A stretch of DNA of 64,000 nt from Hippophae tibetana (lineage: Eukaryota > Streptophyta > Magnoliopsida > Rosales > Elaeagnaceae), in NCBI GenBank assembly GCA_037013495.1, contig CM072803.1, forward strand, positions 23,655,001 through 23,719,000, given 5' to 3'. The translations under genes were made by a program, and so were the position numbers. Below, in pieces: positions 36,610 to 49,286 of this stretch; position 1 is the stretch's first letter, and every line of letters begins with the position of its first letter. Under the pieces are notes generated by a model. The model made no database searches, was not told the DNA's origin, and saw only the letters and a list, made by a program, of their open reading frames with translations.

Positions 36610-37925
36610 TACATGTTCTTGTTATCGAAACATGCGTAGTTGATTTTATTAACTCTTGGGTTGTAGACTCTGGAGCCACTGACCATGTTTGCAATCCTTT
36701 GTAGGAGTTCAGAAGGATTTGTGAGCTGATGATGGTGAAATAGACATAATTTAGCTCAAATATTGGTGTGCAAGTAAATGAGTATGTTTTGTGAAATTTC
36801 ATGACTTAGGACAAAAGTGCGAATGCACTAATAATATGGAAACATTAAAAAAATAAAAAAGAGATAAACAAAGTTTAGATTAAATAGATTTAATTTCTCG
36901 CAATAGGTTTTTGTATTTATATTATAAAATAAATACAAAAAAACTATTATTTAAGCAAATACTTTAACAAATTTAAAATAGTATAAATTTAGTTATGTTC
37001 TTTATCTTTAGATGACCACTCTAACAACTTTAGAGTATAATTAAACTAAGTTTCTATTTTTAAGAAGAAAATAAATAACACGATTAGTTTGAGTATCTTG
37101 CATGATCTATCCATAAAGATCTTTCATGTATGTGAATCCTGATTAGAAGGTAAGATGACATGTATGAGCCTTTGAGCACACGTGCGAGAGTTGGCCACCA
37201 GTACTTCGTCATTTTCATTGATTATTACTCAAGATACAACTACATTTACCTTATGCACGTAAATCAGAGACCTTTAACAAGTTCAAAGAATTTCAGATGG
37301 AGGTAGAAAATTTATTGAATAGTAGGACAAAGTAGCTCTTGGGTGAGGCCATTTCTGACATAGACATAGAACATGTGTGGGAGCTTTTAGAAGCACCCGC
37401 TGGCATCAACTTCATAGAGTCTCGATGGATCTAGAAGCCAAAAAAGAACGCAGACGAAAACATGGAAACCTCTAAAGCAAGAGTGGTAGCGAGGTTATAA
37501 TCTAAAGTAGAGTATTGATTATGAAGATAGCTTCTCACCAAATAGCGATGCTTTAGTCTATTAAGATTATACTTTACACTGCTACCTAATGATGCAGGAG
37601 TGTTGCTAATGGTTAAAATATGGAGGGCTGAACAGTTGGATATGAAGTACTTGGGAGAAGCCAACTACATACTAGGCATTAAGTTGCTAAAGTATCCTTC
37701 CAAAAGAATGATCGACTTATCATGGAAGGAAAACATAGGCATACAGATACTAGTTATGACTTACAAGGTGACTGCAATGAATGCAGATTAACGACTGGGT
37801 ATGTCTTTACGCTGGAAATTAGTGTCGTGGTGTAGATAGCAGAAAACAATCATACATAACAACTTCTGCAAAGAATATTGGGTACGTGGCAACCTTATAA
37901 GCTGCCAAGGAATAATTTATCAAAA
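36610..37925 (+). pseudogene. Copia polyprotein remnant
   Basis: Patches in the correct copia order on the + strand, in different frames and with stops. NSWVVDSGATDHVCN (near 36650) is the protease active-site region. HQYFVIFIDYYSRYNYIY (near 37200) is the integrase core. VWELLEAPAGINFIESRWI (near 37375) and KARVVARL are the start of reverse transcriptase. LDMKYLGEANYILGIKL (37630 on) is the end of reverse transcriptase, and a weak RNase H end ('AKNIGYVATL-AAKE'-like) lies near 37870. Large parts are deleted: the whole copia pol is compressed into 1.3 kb. LTRs were not identified. Confidence 0.75.
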
Positions 37926-38045
37926 GATTTTTCTTTATTTTAATATTTTAATAGGTGGATATGATGAGTAAAATGTCATAATAATTTTTTTTTATATAAA
38001 TTAGGACATTTTGGTAAACTTTGTATGTAAAATTATAATTGCATT

Positions 38046-38765
38046 TAGGTGATATTTGATTGAACTGAAAAGTGAGAATGAAATGAAATCAATTTTAAAA
38101 AGTGAAAGAATTAGAATTCCTTGATCTTAAGAAATCATGATTCTATTCCCATATTGATTTTTTGTTCCAATTTTACCCCAACTTTAAATATAACCCTAAA
38201 CTCTAAACTTTAAATCCCAAATTACAAACCCCAAAACCCTATTTAGAAAAATAATAATTTTAATCTTAAACTTAACCCACAAATATAACTTTAAACCCTA
38301 TACACTATACTTTATACCCTAAATCCTAACCTTAAACTTAAACCTTAAACCCTAAATCCTATATCCTATAACCTATACCCTAAACCCTAAACCCTAAACC
38401 CTAAACCTTAAATCCTAAACCTCTAAATCCCAAACTCCAAACCTCAAAACCCTAAATCTTATTTAGAATAATAATAATTTTAATAATATATTTTATTTTT
38501 AAATAATAATTATTTTTAAAAATTATGATTCCAATAATGTATTCTGTATAATGAAAAAATAATAATTAAATGATATTATTTAAACTTTATTGAATATAAG
38601 GATATTAAAATAATATATAATGTTTTCTATTCCATTACAATTGTAAATTAAACACTACGATTAATGATTCTTTCTTTGATTCCATTGATCAAACCAAACA
38701 ATATTGTTTCTTTTCCATTCTTATTTCTATTCTAATTCTAGTCTATGAACCAAATACCATCGTAG
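38046..38765. mobile_element. Telomere-like-repeat element, copy B
   Basis: Same family as 10243-11095. The core (38190-38455) contains four consecutive perfect CCCTAAA units (about 38378-38406) among degenerate ones. The flanks carry 'ataataattttaataatata' and 'ttaaatgatattatttaaac' as in copy A. The left end 'ggtgatatttgattgaact' and the right end, read as complement 'gatggtatttggttcatag', form an imperfect inverted repeat. This suggests a MITE that has captured or amplified telomere-like repeats. Confidence 0.65.
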
Positions 38766-38769
38766 TTTG

Positions 38770-40000
38770 TATTTGTGGGCACATTGAGAATGAGTGTGTC
38801 GAGTTGATGTCTTTATTGATGTTTTTGTCTACAAAACAAGGAGTCTATTTATTTTACTTAGTGTTTTGTCTTCTCCTATTTAAGGTGAGTGATAGATGGT
38901 TAGTATTGCACACACTCACTTAATTGAGAACATTTTGTATGATTTCATGTCTTACATACATTAGGTGAGTTGGTTTTGTTAGTGTGTATGCTAAGTTGTA
39001 TTTTATTTTTTGTTTTGTATTTTTTGTAGGTATTTGTGAAAATTTAATTCTTAATTTTTTGAAACAATAATAAGATTTTTTATGGGCTTGCCACCCTTAA
39101 CTGGCTAGTGGGTAAAGAAAATTAGCCTTATTGGGAGTTTTGAAACTCATTATTTTCAAAAGATTAAACTATTTTTTTTATTTCAAGTTACTAATGCTTT
39201 GAGTGTATTTTTAGTATTAGTGATTCAAGAGTATTTTATGCAAAATATATTTTATTGGGATGGAGTTAGTTAAGAGTAAATTAATAAGCAAAACTTAGAT
39301 TGCATGCTTGAGTCTTGACTTTTGGATAAGTCTATCCTTAGGTTTTATGATATTTATTATTGGTAACTATTCATACCACTTAGTGGTGGTAAGGCTCCAA
39401 GAGAGAGTCCAGTTCAACATTGGATCACATTAGCCATAGAGATAGCTAGCAAGGGAAACATAAGTACAGTTAGGGTATGTGTTTTAATAGAAGTATTTGC
39501 ATTTATATTTTTACTAACTTGTGAATTTTTTTATTTATTAAGTGAATTGTTTGTTGTAGAATAATTGTCATAAATAACTAGAGGATGTCACCACATAGGC
39601 AATGATTCTATATGAGTTTGTCTCATTATATCGTTGTATATGCATGCTATACTTTTTAGTTAATACAAGTATAATTATATCAAAGTATGTTACAACATAT
39701 GAGGATCCTATTGTAATTGGAAAGTATTTCTTCTTTCTATTGGATGTTGCCTGATTTTTACAATTCTAATTTTGTGATTTATCATGTTTATTGCTCTCTC
39801 CCTAACATGTTGTTTCTATTTTACTATAAATTACAGTGTATGCATATTTGTTTAATTTTTTTGTTGTTGTTTTCTGTCCTATGTAATCTATTATGTGACT
39901 TGATTTTTGTTGCTTGCGAGTTAGGGTGAGCCTTCAGAAGTTATTTACTTCTTATCTTAATTGTTTAATGGATCATAGACTTTCTCATTAATTAATAGTT
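38770..40000 (+). repeat. LTR-family copy 1 (same family as the solo LTR at 56315-57984)
   Basis: Blocks match the reverse complement of 56315-57984 in the same order: 'gtgtcgagttgatg', 'ctatttattttacttagtgt' and 'ttagtattagtgattcaaga' (long gaps between). These are followed by 'ataccacttagtggtggtaa', then 'aataattgtcataaataact', 'gatgtcaccacataggca' and 'tatgagtttgtctcatt' (39360-39640). Edges are approximate and there is no coding sequence. Confidence 0.6.
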
Positions 40001-42230
40001 AAATTTATATTTATTTTAGTGAAATTGGTGCCCAATAAATCTATATAGAATTAGAAGTCCATATTTAATTACATTTGGTCATTTTGCACTTACCATTCAC
40101 CAATACTAGGATAAATGTGATAACATTTGAGAAATAATTTTATTCAATAATTGAATAAATTATATAACCCAATCAAATCCAATGAAATTTAGTGCCTATT
40201 TTAAATATATATTCACATATATAATTAAATTAAAATATCACAAGTAAGTTTTGACATAAACTATTGGTTTTAAAATCTCTTTTTCAATAAAAAAAAATTC
40301 AATTTTTATTTATAGATCATGCGTAAGCTATTGGTATGAGTAATTTTTTTTTTCTCATCAAGATATTAAAACAAGAGCTTATAGTGGCTTGTGAGTATGG
40401 ATAGAACCTTTGTGCATACAAGATTAGATGAAAAATAATTATAGTTTTCCAACTAGAAACCCTAAACATTAAGCTTAATGTGTTATCCAAGAGCACTACC
40501 ACACCAATCAAGAAATAATTTCTCACAAATAAGATATTTTGATAATTTTATTCTTATAAAATTCTATCAATTGAGTCAAGAAAAAATCATTATTTTTCTT
40601 CTAAGGGGGTCAGTCATATGCGGGAAGTAAAACACTTTAAATAATCTCTAATTCTGGCACAAGTTAATTAAGAATAAAACTCATATTTTGTCTAGATTAA
40701 AGAGACATTCTTACAAATTATGTGCTATTAAGAATACAATTCCCATTCTCTCTCCTCTTTCATGCCATATGGGAAAATTAATTTTCTAATTAAATGCTTA
40801 ATTTTGTTCAATTAAAATTTGTTTAACCCAATTATAAAATCTATACAAATATGTCATTGCTTGTCTTATAAGTTTCAAATGCATACCAAATATTTAAATA
40901 TTACTAACTAATTCATATAATTATATTCCAACTAAATAATATATAAGTTATTTACACAGATTAAATGGTTAGGTCGAAATTACTATTTTACCTTTACATA
41001 TTTATTTGACATATATGACTCTTATAAAATATTATAATAAATAAATATGTATTTTGGTCAAATAAATAATTATTTAAAATTAAAAAAATTATATATCTTG
41101 GAACCAAAGTCTTTCATTTGTTATTATAAAATAGACTTGATGACTAATGTAACTATTTAAGCTTAAATGAAGACTTTATACATTAATTACTCGTTAATTA
41201 ATTACCAATCTTTGTTAATTTTAGAATTCCTGAGATTGAAATTGATATTTATCCATATAAGTTTTATCATTTTGGTGTTGACATTTCCATATACAAAATA
41301 CAATATCTGTATTTTATTTAATATTTATGTATGTCCATTGTAATGTTGGTTACTTATAGCTCGGTATCACTTAGGATATAATTTCATATTTTCTTGATAC
41401 ACGTATTCACTTTTTTAGATTACTTATAGTTTGGATTATTGTGTGTTTGTTGTTATGTTATCTTATTGGGGACTATGTTTGTTTTTGTGGTGTTTCGTTG
41501 AGGACTCTCTCATTTATGTTCTTACCATATGGTTGCAACCCGCTCACCACATCCTCGCCTTTGTGGTCAATGAGTGTGTAATGACTATTATTATTGTTGG
41601 GGTATAGATATTACCCTCACTACCCTAGCTGACAAAGTTTACTGTCGTGGTCGACGAGGGTCTGAAAGCTTGAATTTGTTTTTATAAATTCCCCCCTCTT
41701 TCTTCTTGTTGTCTTAATTAGAATCTGAATTGACTTTCCTAGCTCTTTCTTGGTCCATTTTCCATTTAAGTGTTGGGTCCAGGAAATATCATAGTATCCT
41801 TGTGATGTAGGATATTAGAGAAGAGTCTCTTTCATATTTCTCAAATATCAAGTTTAGTGTAAAAAATATGAGATTGGATGAGTTTTTGTGGAGAGTTAAA
41901 ATGCTTGATTGGCTAACAAAGAGCCATATCATTTTAAGGAGTTTCTCTCAATATTGAGTTTTTTTTGTGTATTTTAGTAGTTGTAAGAGTGCAATTCTTA
42001 CAGGAGAGAAGCCTATATGTTTGTGTGTGTGTGCCGATTGTTAGTTGTAAGGATGCAACAATTTTCATAGGTGAGAAGCCTATGTGGTAGTATATCGTAT
42101 GTCGACTAGGTGTTGCAAGTTTGCAACATGGTGTATATGTGTCTACTGAATGTTGTAAGGTCACAACAAGTATGCATGTTATTAGTTTGGGCCATTGACA
42201 ATTGATCGCATCATGTGATGAAGGAGATTT
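40001..42230. other. AT-rich DNA between two LTR-family copies
   Basis: No retroelement protein domains recognised, so if 38770-44195 was once a single element its interior is lost or non-coding. At 41980-42180 a phrase such as 'ttgtaagrgtgcaa' plus 'gagaagcctat' recurs two to three times, which looks like a decayed minisatellite of about 80 bp. Confidence 0.4.
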
Positions 42231-44195
42231 TAGGATGTAAAATCCCAAAAAATTGTGATTAATTATAAAAGTTTCATGAAAATAATTTTTTAATAATATT
42301 TTAAGATGTAGTGACGTATTGGAATTTTCTATGCAAAAAAATAGATTTTCTAGAAAATCCATACTTTTTGGACTAGCTTGCTACTGTAGGTTGACGAGTA
42401 ATCGACGAGAGGTTGGTAGATGGTTATCAAGCGTGCTTTTGAAGCATTTTTTAACGATTAATGAGTACTCGCCTAGCCTTGCCACAGTAGGCCGATAAGG
42501 GTGGTCAACGAGCACCAAATAAGTCTATATATGTCCGCAAATCAACCCATTTTTCATACACTAAAATTTCATCATCTCTTTATATTTTTTAAACTTTATC
42601 TCTCTAAAAATTTATAGTTCTTAGTATATTTGTAAGTATGATTCGACACTAAAATATCCAAGCATTCGAGTTCAAAGAAATAGAATGTTAGGACAATATT
42701 TTATTAATTTTTATTTCGATAAACTCAAAAAGGTAAAATTTTTCCTTTAAGTGTTAATTTCACATTTACGTAAATTAACTTAGAGTAATACTAATTTAAG
42801 AAATAACCATATGTGGATAGTTTTTGATAAAAAGGAAAAAGAGTTAACGGTGGTAGGCTTAGGAGCGTGAACGAACAAGTTTTCATATAGAGGCTTCTTA
42901 TTCACACTTTTTATTTATGAATTGATTTCTTGAAAATATCATGCATAAGATATTATCAATAAAAGGAAAAATGGATGCCATAATTTTAATTTTTTTATGA
43001 ATATTGTTATAATGAAATACTCATTATTTTTATATGCTTACATTAGAAATTTTTATATGTATGTGAGATTTTATATATGCATCATAAAAATAATTTATGT
43101 AAATAGTATGCCTATATGTATATCTTGTGGAGTATGGTACCCATAAGTTGTTGGTGAACTACAAGTATGCATTGTATTCACGTGTATTCTTGAAGTTTAT
43201 CCTTCTATGAGTCTCAAAGTTTATATATCTATGGGACTTAGAGTTTAACTATATATAGACCTCAAAGTTGGTCCCCCATTGTATCACTGAGTGGACCACC
43301 CATATGATGAGGACGTTAACCAATACATGTGTGATATGTATCTTAGAGTATGATAGTACATAGGGTTAGAGGTGGACCCACGTACATCTCAAAGATTGGC
43401 CGCGTATGTGCTCATATATTTCAGAGTTAACCAATATATATGGAGGTTGCATATCATGCATATGATTTTAAACATGACATGCCATATTTTATCTCATATG
43501 AACATACATTAGGATACTTGGACTAGTCATAACTTATCATGTTTTTCCTACTTTCTTCCATATTAAGTTTTGGTAAGTCTGCCCATGAGTCAATGTTGAA
43601 GAAAAAAAGAAACTATAGGTTTTAATTTTAACTTCTATCTTGAAAAATGATTTATGTAAAAATCTCTGAATATTTTCTTGTAATCTATTATTGTTTTTAG
43701 AATTAAATAGTTTTGATAAAAAGTTGTGTTTAAATAGGGATATCCTAATTTTAATAGAATTTTTATTAAAAATATTTTAAAAATACTTATTATTTTTATT
43801 GCATGTATCTATTTTTTAGGACGTGTGAGGGAGAAGCTTGGATCTACTTGTATAGGTGTTGTATTTATAGCAAGTGAGGGTAGCTTAAGCGCAGTTAAGA
43901 CAAGTGACTTGACTATTAGAGGTATTCACATTTATAGTTGTTATCAAATTATATAATGTTGATTCACTTTTTAGTGAATTACTTGTTGATGAATGGTTGC
44001 TTTAAGTAACCCAAGGATATTACCATATAAGAACTATATCTTATATGAGTTTACCTCATTACATGCTATGTTTGTATGATCGCATGCTATGATAATACAA
44101 TCATCATTTATTTAATATGTTCACATATAGAATATTATAAAGTGATTAAAAATCCTTTTATATTTTTTCCAATATACTTGCCTGATTCATATACT
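42230..44195 (+). repeat. LTR-family copy 2, left part
   Basis: Matches the reverse complement of the 56315-57984 solo LTR. It has a 'gacgag' patch region at 42400-42520, then a TATA-like 'tctatatatg' and a pyrimidine-rich leader (42520-42600). Later come 'aggatattaccatataagaa', 'tatgagtttacctcatta', 'tgctatgataatacaatcat' and 'aagtgattaaaaatcctttt' (to about 44195). The match resumes at about 45785. A subregion (43170-43450) repeats 'gtctcaaagttta/gacttagagttta' several times. Confidence 0.6.
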
Positions 44196-45784
44196 GATGA
44201 CTTTATGAAAATAGAGTTATCAATGTCCTTTTTCTACTTAATAATTACTCATTTTATTTAATAAGTAATATTTTTAAGATTAAAAATATTAAAATATAAA
44301 CTTTATAGTGAAAAGGGTTAAAAATATAATTTTTAAATTTTTTTAGCTTTTTTTTCTGGAATATTTTTGGATTTTTTTATGAATTCTACTATAGGACCAA
44401 TCAAAAGTTGTATATAGATGCCATGCAAGTGGGGGAGCTAGCAGAGTAAGGCACGTGGACGACACATAATTAGAGAATGTAAATAACGCAAAGCAACATG
44501 TACAGAGTAATGTAACACTATGTCATGTCTCAGCATGGTGTTCATCTCGATTTTTGTCATGCTTGGTCAACACATCCGCCACGCTTCTTCACCTGATTCA
44601 TCTAGCCATTCCAATCGTGTTCCATGCCATTCGTAACCACAAATCATGTTGCCTTGTGTGGCGATGACTCGGCAGGCGTTGACCATACCAATCTTCCCTA
44701 GCCACGTGTTGTGCTCTAATTTGTCTAGTGAATTTCATTTTCCATGTTTTGTGCTCTCATTAGTTAGCGCTGTTAATTTTGCTTGTTTTGATCTCAACCC
44801 TTGTTCTAACGGTCCATATTCCACCTGAGCTATAATTAAATTGTAATCACTTCATAAACCCTAAGGATCCATAATTAACATAATTTTTATTAGTTTTGGA
44901 GCTAAGAAGATAGAAAAACATAAAAAAAATTCAAAATGATATACAATTTTGGTGAAGATTCAAGAGAAAATTAGCATTACAATTTAAGAGATTAATTGTA
45001 TTTATTCTTTTTTTTTTCCTTTCTTTATCAATTTTTATGTATTTCTTTATGAAAATTATGAGCTTTATGAATAAAATTATTTCTAATTAATTTATTAATC
45101 TATGAGTCTTTTAAACCCAATTTTCACCATGTGATGATATAATATTTTACTCAAATTATGATTTTGATTTAATTATATTATTTAATCTAATTTTTATGCT
45201 ATAAATTATTTGGCCAACAATTGATTTATAGAGACAATATATTTGAGAAAATTATTTAATTGTTTGTCTTGATTAAATAATATGCATAGTTTCTAGGCAA
45301 CGATGCATGATTCTTATGTATATGATCCTTAATTGATGAACTTAATGAGTAGTATGGAATTTAATTAAAATAAGAGTGTGATTAAGTTAATTACTACATG
45401 TTGTGTAGTTTACTTGAGGGATAAATACATGCTAAGTTAGATTCAATTAATCATATTATTAATTGATAATTATATTGAAGAAATTTTAGTGATTCAAATG
45501 TTTAAAAAATTGGAGGATTAAATATTGTTAAATATTTTCTCATATATCTTCTTAGTTTTCAAATCTAATTTAATTAACCATTGTTATTTATTTTAGTTCT
45601 TTTAATTTTGCTTTCTTAAAATATAAAAAACACAAAAAAATTGATTTTTATTTTTTTAAAATTAATTTCTAATAACATAATTTATGTGAGAATGATCTTT
45701 TCTTATCATTATATTACTTGTTGTGATACGTAGAATTACGTATTCATTGCACACAATTGTGTCTCGATTACATACTTTGTGTTG
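44196..45784. other. Sequence interrupting LTR-family copy 2
   Basis: About 1.6 kb separates two parts of the LTR that are contiguous in the 56315-57984 copy. The left part (44400-44830) is markedly less AT-rich and includes a 60-codon ORF (44646-44828) I cannot identify; the rest is A/T-rich. It behaves like an insertion, but no terminal repeats or target duplication were found. Confidence 0.4.
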
Positions 45785-46110
45785 TTTGCTATGTTAATGC
45801 ATGTTGTTAGCTTGGATAGAAGTCTATGAGGTATACCATCATTGTTTTGTTAATTGTAGAATATTTTTTCTTATATACTGGTTATTTGTGTGGTGTGATT
45901 AAATTAAGTTGTTTTTATTTCCACTATGCTATTTGGTTAATTCACATTGTGAGGCATGTTTGGTTGAGTTTAAATAAAGCTCTTGAACATATTCAATGAG
46001 TTGGCGTATACATTCTCTTGTAGTTCTAGGATGCCTATATGGGTCAAAAGTTCAATTTATATTTGTGTAATTGTTCTGAGGTATAGAATGATTAATCCAA
46101 TTCAATATGT
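45785..46110 (+). repeat. LTR-family copy 2, right part
   Basis: Continues the alignment lost at 44195: 'atgttgttagcttggataga' and 'agtctatgaggtatacc', then 'gctatttggttaattcacat' and 'gagttggcgtatacatt'. The corresponding parts of the solo LTR include 'gtatgctgctaacctagaca' and 'taggttggcgtttctacc'. Confidence 0.55.
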
Positions 46111-49100
46111 TTGAGTAATTCATTGATATAATCATTAGGTTCACCTCAACCCTTCACATCTAGTTCATAATAGTACCAAGGTCATTAAGTTTGTTTTACA
46201 TCCTTTATTACATCATCTCCTTGAGTTCTCGCGATGCGTATGCTCAACTATCTATAATCATATATAGATTGCACATAATTATTTAAGTTTGGATCACTAA
46301 AAAATGGAATTATTATCTAACATATGTGAATAGACAGAGTACATTCCACATATTGTGATCTCATAGTTCATCATAAACATTGAGATACAAAGATACAAAG
46401 CATCTTATCCCACTAGTACGAGCATTGTCGAGTCAATCAAATACCAAAGTGTCACAACAAAAAGTCAGCTAAATCACTTAGGATTTAGATCGTTTACATA
46501 TGATCATCGAGTGACATAGAGAAATAAATATGGGTAAATAAATATTAACAATATTTTTAATATGTATAGTATAATGTATAATCAACTATTATTTATAATA
46601 TCACAACTAGATGTCTACATGTCAGTTACTGAAATAAGAATCACTCTCTTCTTAATAGATATAAGTTGTACAAGTGACATAAACTTTAATTAATAGTCAT
46701 AAATTACTTTGATTATTAAACTTAAATTTAATCTTTTCATATATATGCTAATATATTGAGTTTAAAAATTAAATAATAACAAATTAATGTACTTTTATTT
46801 ATTCTAATTATAGTAAGATTTAAATACAAACAAATTTGCATTAAGCGTTTTATTCTAACAACTCAAAGAAAATCTCTATTAGATTATTTAATTACGGTGT
46901 CTTACTTATTATCGTCTCGTAACTACACTCTTTATGTGAGTTCAATTTATAGCTCTAACCATTAATATGGTTGGATGACATTGTTACCACTCTATGTATT
47001 ATGGATCAATCTCAGGCTAGTTAACTATGACTTCTACCTAGAATTTAATTGATCTCAATGTGTATTCTAAAACTTTGCATATCTTTAATATTTATCCAAA
47101 GATTGGACCAATCATCATTGAGCTTAGATTTAACTAGATAAATGAACATGCCTTCACATATTTAAAATATAGATTTAAATATGAAATTTTTAATCACATA
47201 ACATATCTGATGGGCTACCTAAACACAAAAGTATAAACAATAGTACTGCACTACGAGGGATGAAATCAAGTAACTCGTATACTCTTAACTACACTCTTCC
47301 ACGTGATTAAAAGTTATTGTTAGTTAGTTTGTACATATCTTGCAACAATTATTTAGTGATGTAGTACAATTAATATGTGATTCTATCCAATGTTTTACCA
47401 CATTATTTTTAACTATGAAGCACCTTCTTCGTTATGATTGGGTTAAACCATCTCTCAATGCTATTATAAGATACATATTAATCAGTAATTGTTGACTATA
47501 TTTTACTTCGACATCTATTTTAAAGGGAGAGGAATAAACATACATAAACCTTTATGTCAAACAACTTTCCACCTACAACTCTTATTATAAAACCATTAAT
47601 ATTAAATTATATTAGAATGATACAAAAATACTTAAATAAATATTTATTTTATTAATTTAATACAATAATATATTACACATATGTTAATTGTGTGACTTTT
47701 GAAGATACCACCAAACAATGTTATGTATATTTGTATGATTTAATAGTATAATCATCGTATATTAAATATGTTTACTTGTATAGGAGGTCGTGAAGTGATT
47801 AAAAATTACTATACAAATTTTCCCATATGTTATCTAGCTCAAATACTATATGCTTATAGCCTAGATACTAACCTCTAAAACACATGTATAATACATATTC
47901 TTATTATTTGATGTATTTGTTTACATGTTATTATGTTTTTATTTTATTACACACTGTTGTTAGTGTACTTGTTTGGAGACTAGGAATAGTTAGAATTAAG
48001 GAGTAAGGTTTGATTGGAAAAAATAACCTATATATGTTCATACATTCATATCCCTATTAAATTATTTAAATTTCATTTAATCAGATTATTATATAAAAAA
48101 TTAAATATTAATTTTTTATAAACTTTTTAAAAGCAAGGGTTGATCTAATACATCTTAGACTGGTTTTGTAATTTGTGTTACCAAACCATCAAAAAAAGAG
48201 AAAAAAAAAATACTTGAGTAGATATCAAACTTATTTTAATTTTTTCAAAATTATCTCCTCTATTAAAATTATTAATAAAAATAATTTATTTTGGTAAGTA
48301 ATGGTAACTTACAACTAAAGACTGCCGAGGGACTAAGGGAAAATAATTTTTAAACTATTATTATTTTAAGGAGAGATATGCATAAATTAATTTTTAAACT
48401 ATTATTATTTTAAGGAGAGATATGCATAAATTAATTTTAAAGAAGAGCGAGAATTACATAATATTATAACTGATTTGAATTTATCTCTATCATTTGTTAG
48501 TATTGGTAAAAGAAAATTAAATTTATAATAATAAAAATAATATATTAATAATTTTAAATATAATTTAATTGAATAATATTTAAAGATGAATTTAAATAAT
48601 CATAATTTAATATAAAAATGTTTAAAATTGAACCATATTTAATATAAAATAATGTGTAAAAATAATTTTAAAAAATATTAAAAGTAATATTATTTTATAT
48701 TCAATACATATATTTGTACTATTAAAAAATATGATATATTATTTTATATTAAAAATTGTTTAATTAGATATCTTTTGAATTAAATTATAATTATTTTGAT
48801 TTGTTTATTATTAAATGTGATTAGATTAAATCTATTCAATATTATTAAATGTTTTTTATTATAAATGTTTGGATAATATTTTTTAAATTTTTATATTAAA
48901 CATATATAAATTAAATATAAATAGTTGATTATATAAATTTTAAAATTGATACCTATCTTATTTAAAAACAAAAATTAAAAATTGGGGACTACGAACATAC
49001 TTTTTTACTCCCGAAGACAAGCTTGTTGGCTACGACGGTTTCATTTATTTTTTTATGAGAGAAATGTGTAGAAAGTGGAGCACGTATTTCTTATAGTCGT

Positions 49101-49286
49101 CATCAGGTCGTAAGCATAATCTGCCTTTCCTGGTTGTCATTTTGTCACATCCAAACTTCTCTTATGCTCATATTTTCAGAACTTTTGTGAAGAAAAAGTT
49201 GCTCAGGGGAAGTAAAACAACAACAAAGTTCTTATTAATGATTGGGCTTTGCAGGATCTGATTTCAGCTCTGTCCTTCTTACCCAT
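46111..49286. other. AT-rich intergenic region upstream of the CNGC gene
   Basis: No gene recognised. A fragment of the same LTR family appears again near 47690-47900 ('atttgtatgatttaatagta', 'aagtgattaaaaattact'). The 49000-49286 stretch is less AT-rich and is the likely promoter and 5' leader of the CNGC gene. A 76-codon minus-strand ORF there (49203-49433) is antisense to the leader. Confidence 0.5.
48345..48438. repeat. Two-copy tandem duplication, period 44 bp
   Basis: The unit 'taaactattattattttaa' followed by 'ggagagatatgcataaatt' is present twice head to tail and is nearly identical, starting at about 48351 and 48395. Confidence 0.85.

Noticed and set aside
41934-42362. 142-aa minus-strand ORF
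   Set aside because: It overlaps repeat sequence leading into LTR-family copy 2 and has no recognisable domain. Most likely a chance open frame opposite a repeated region.
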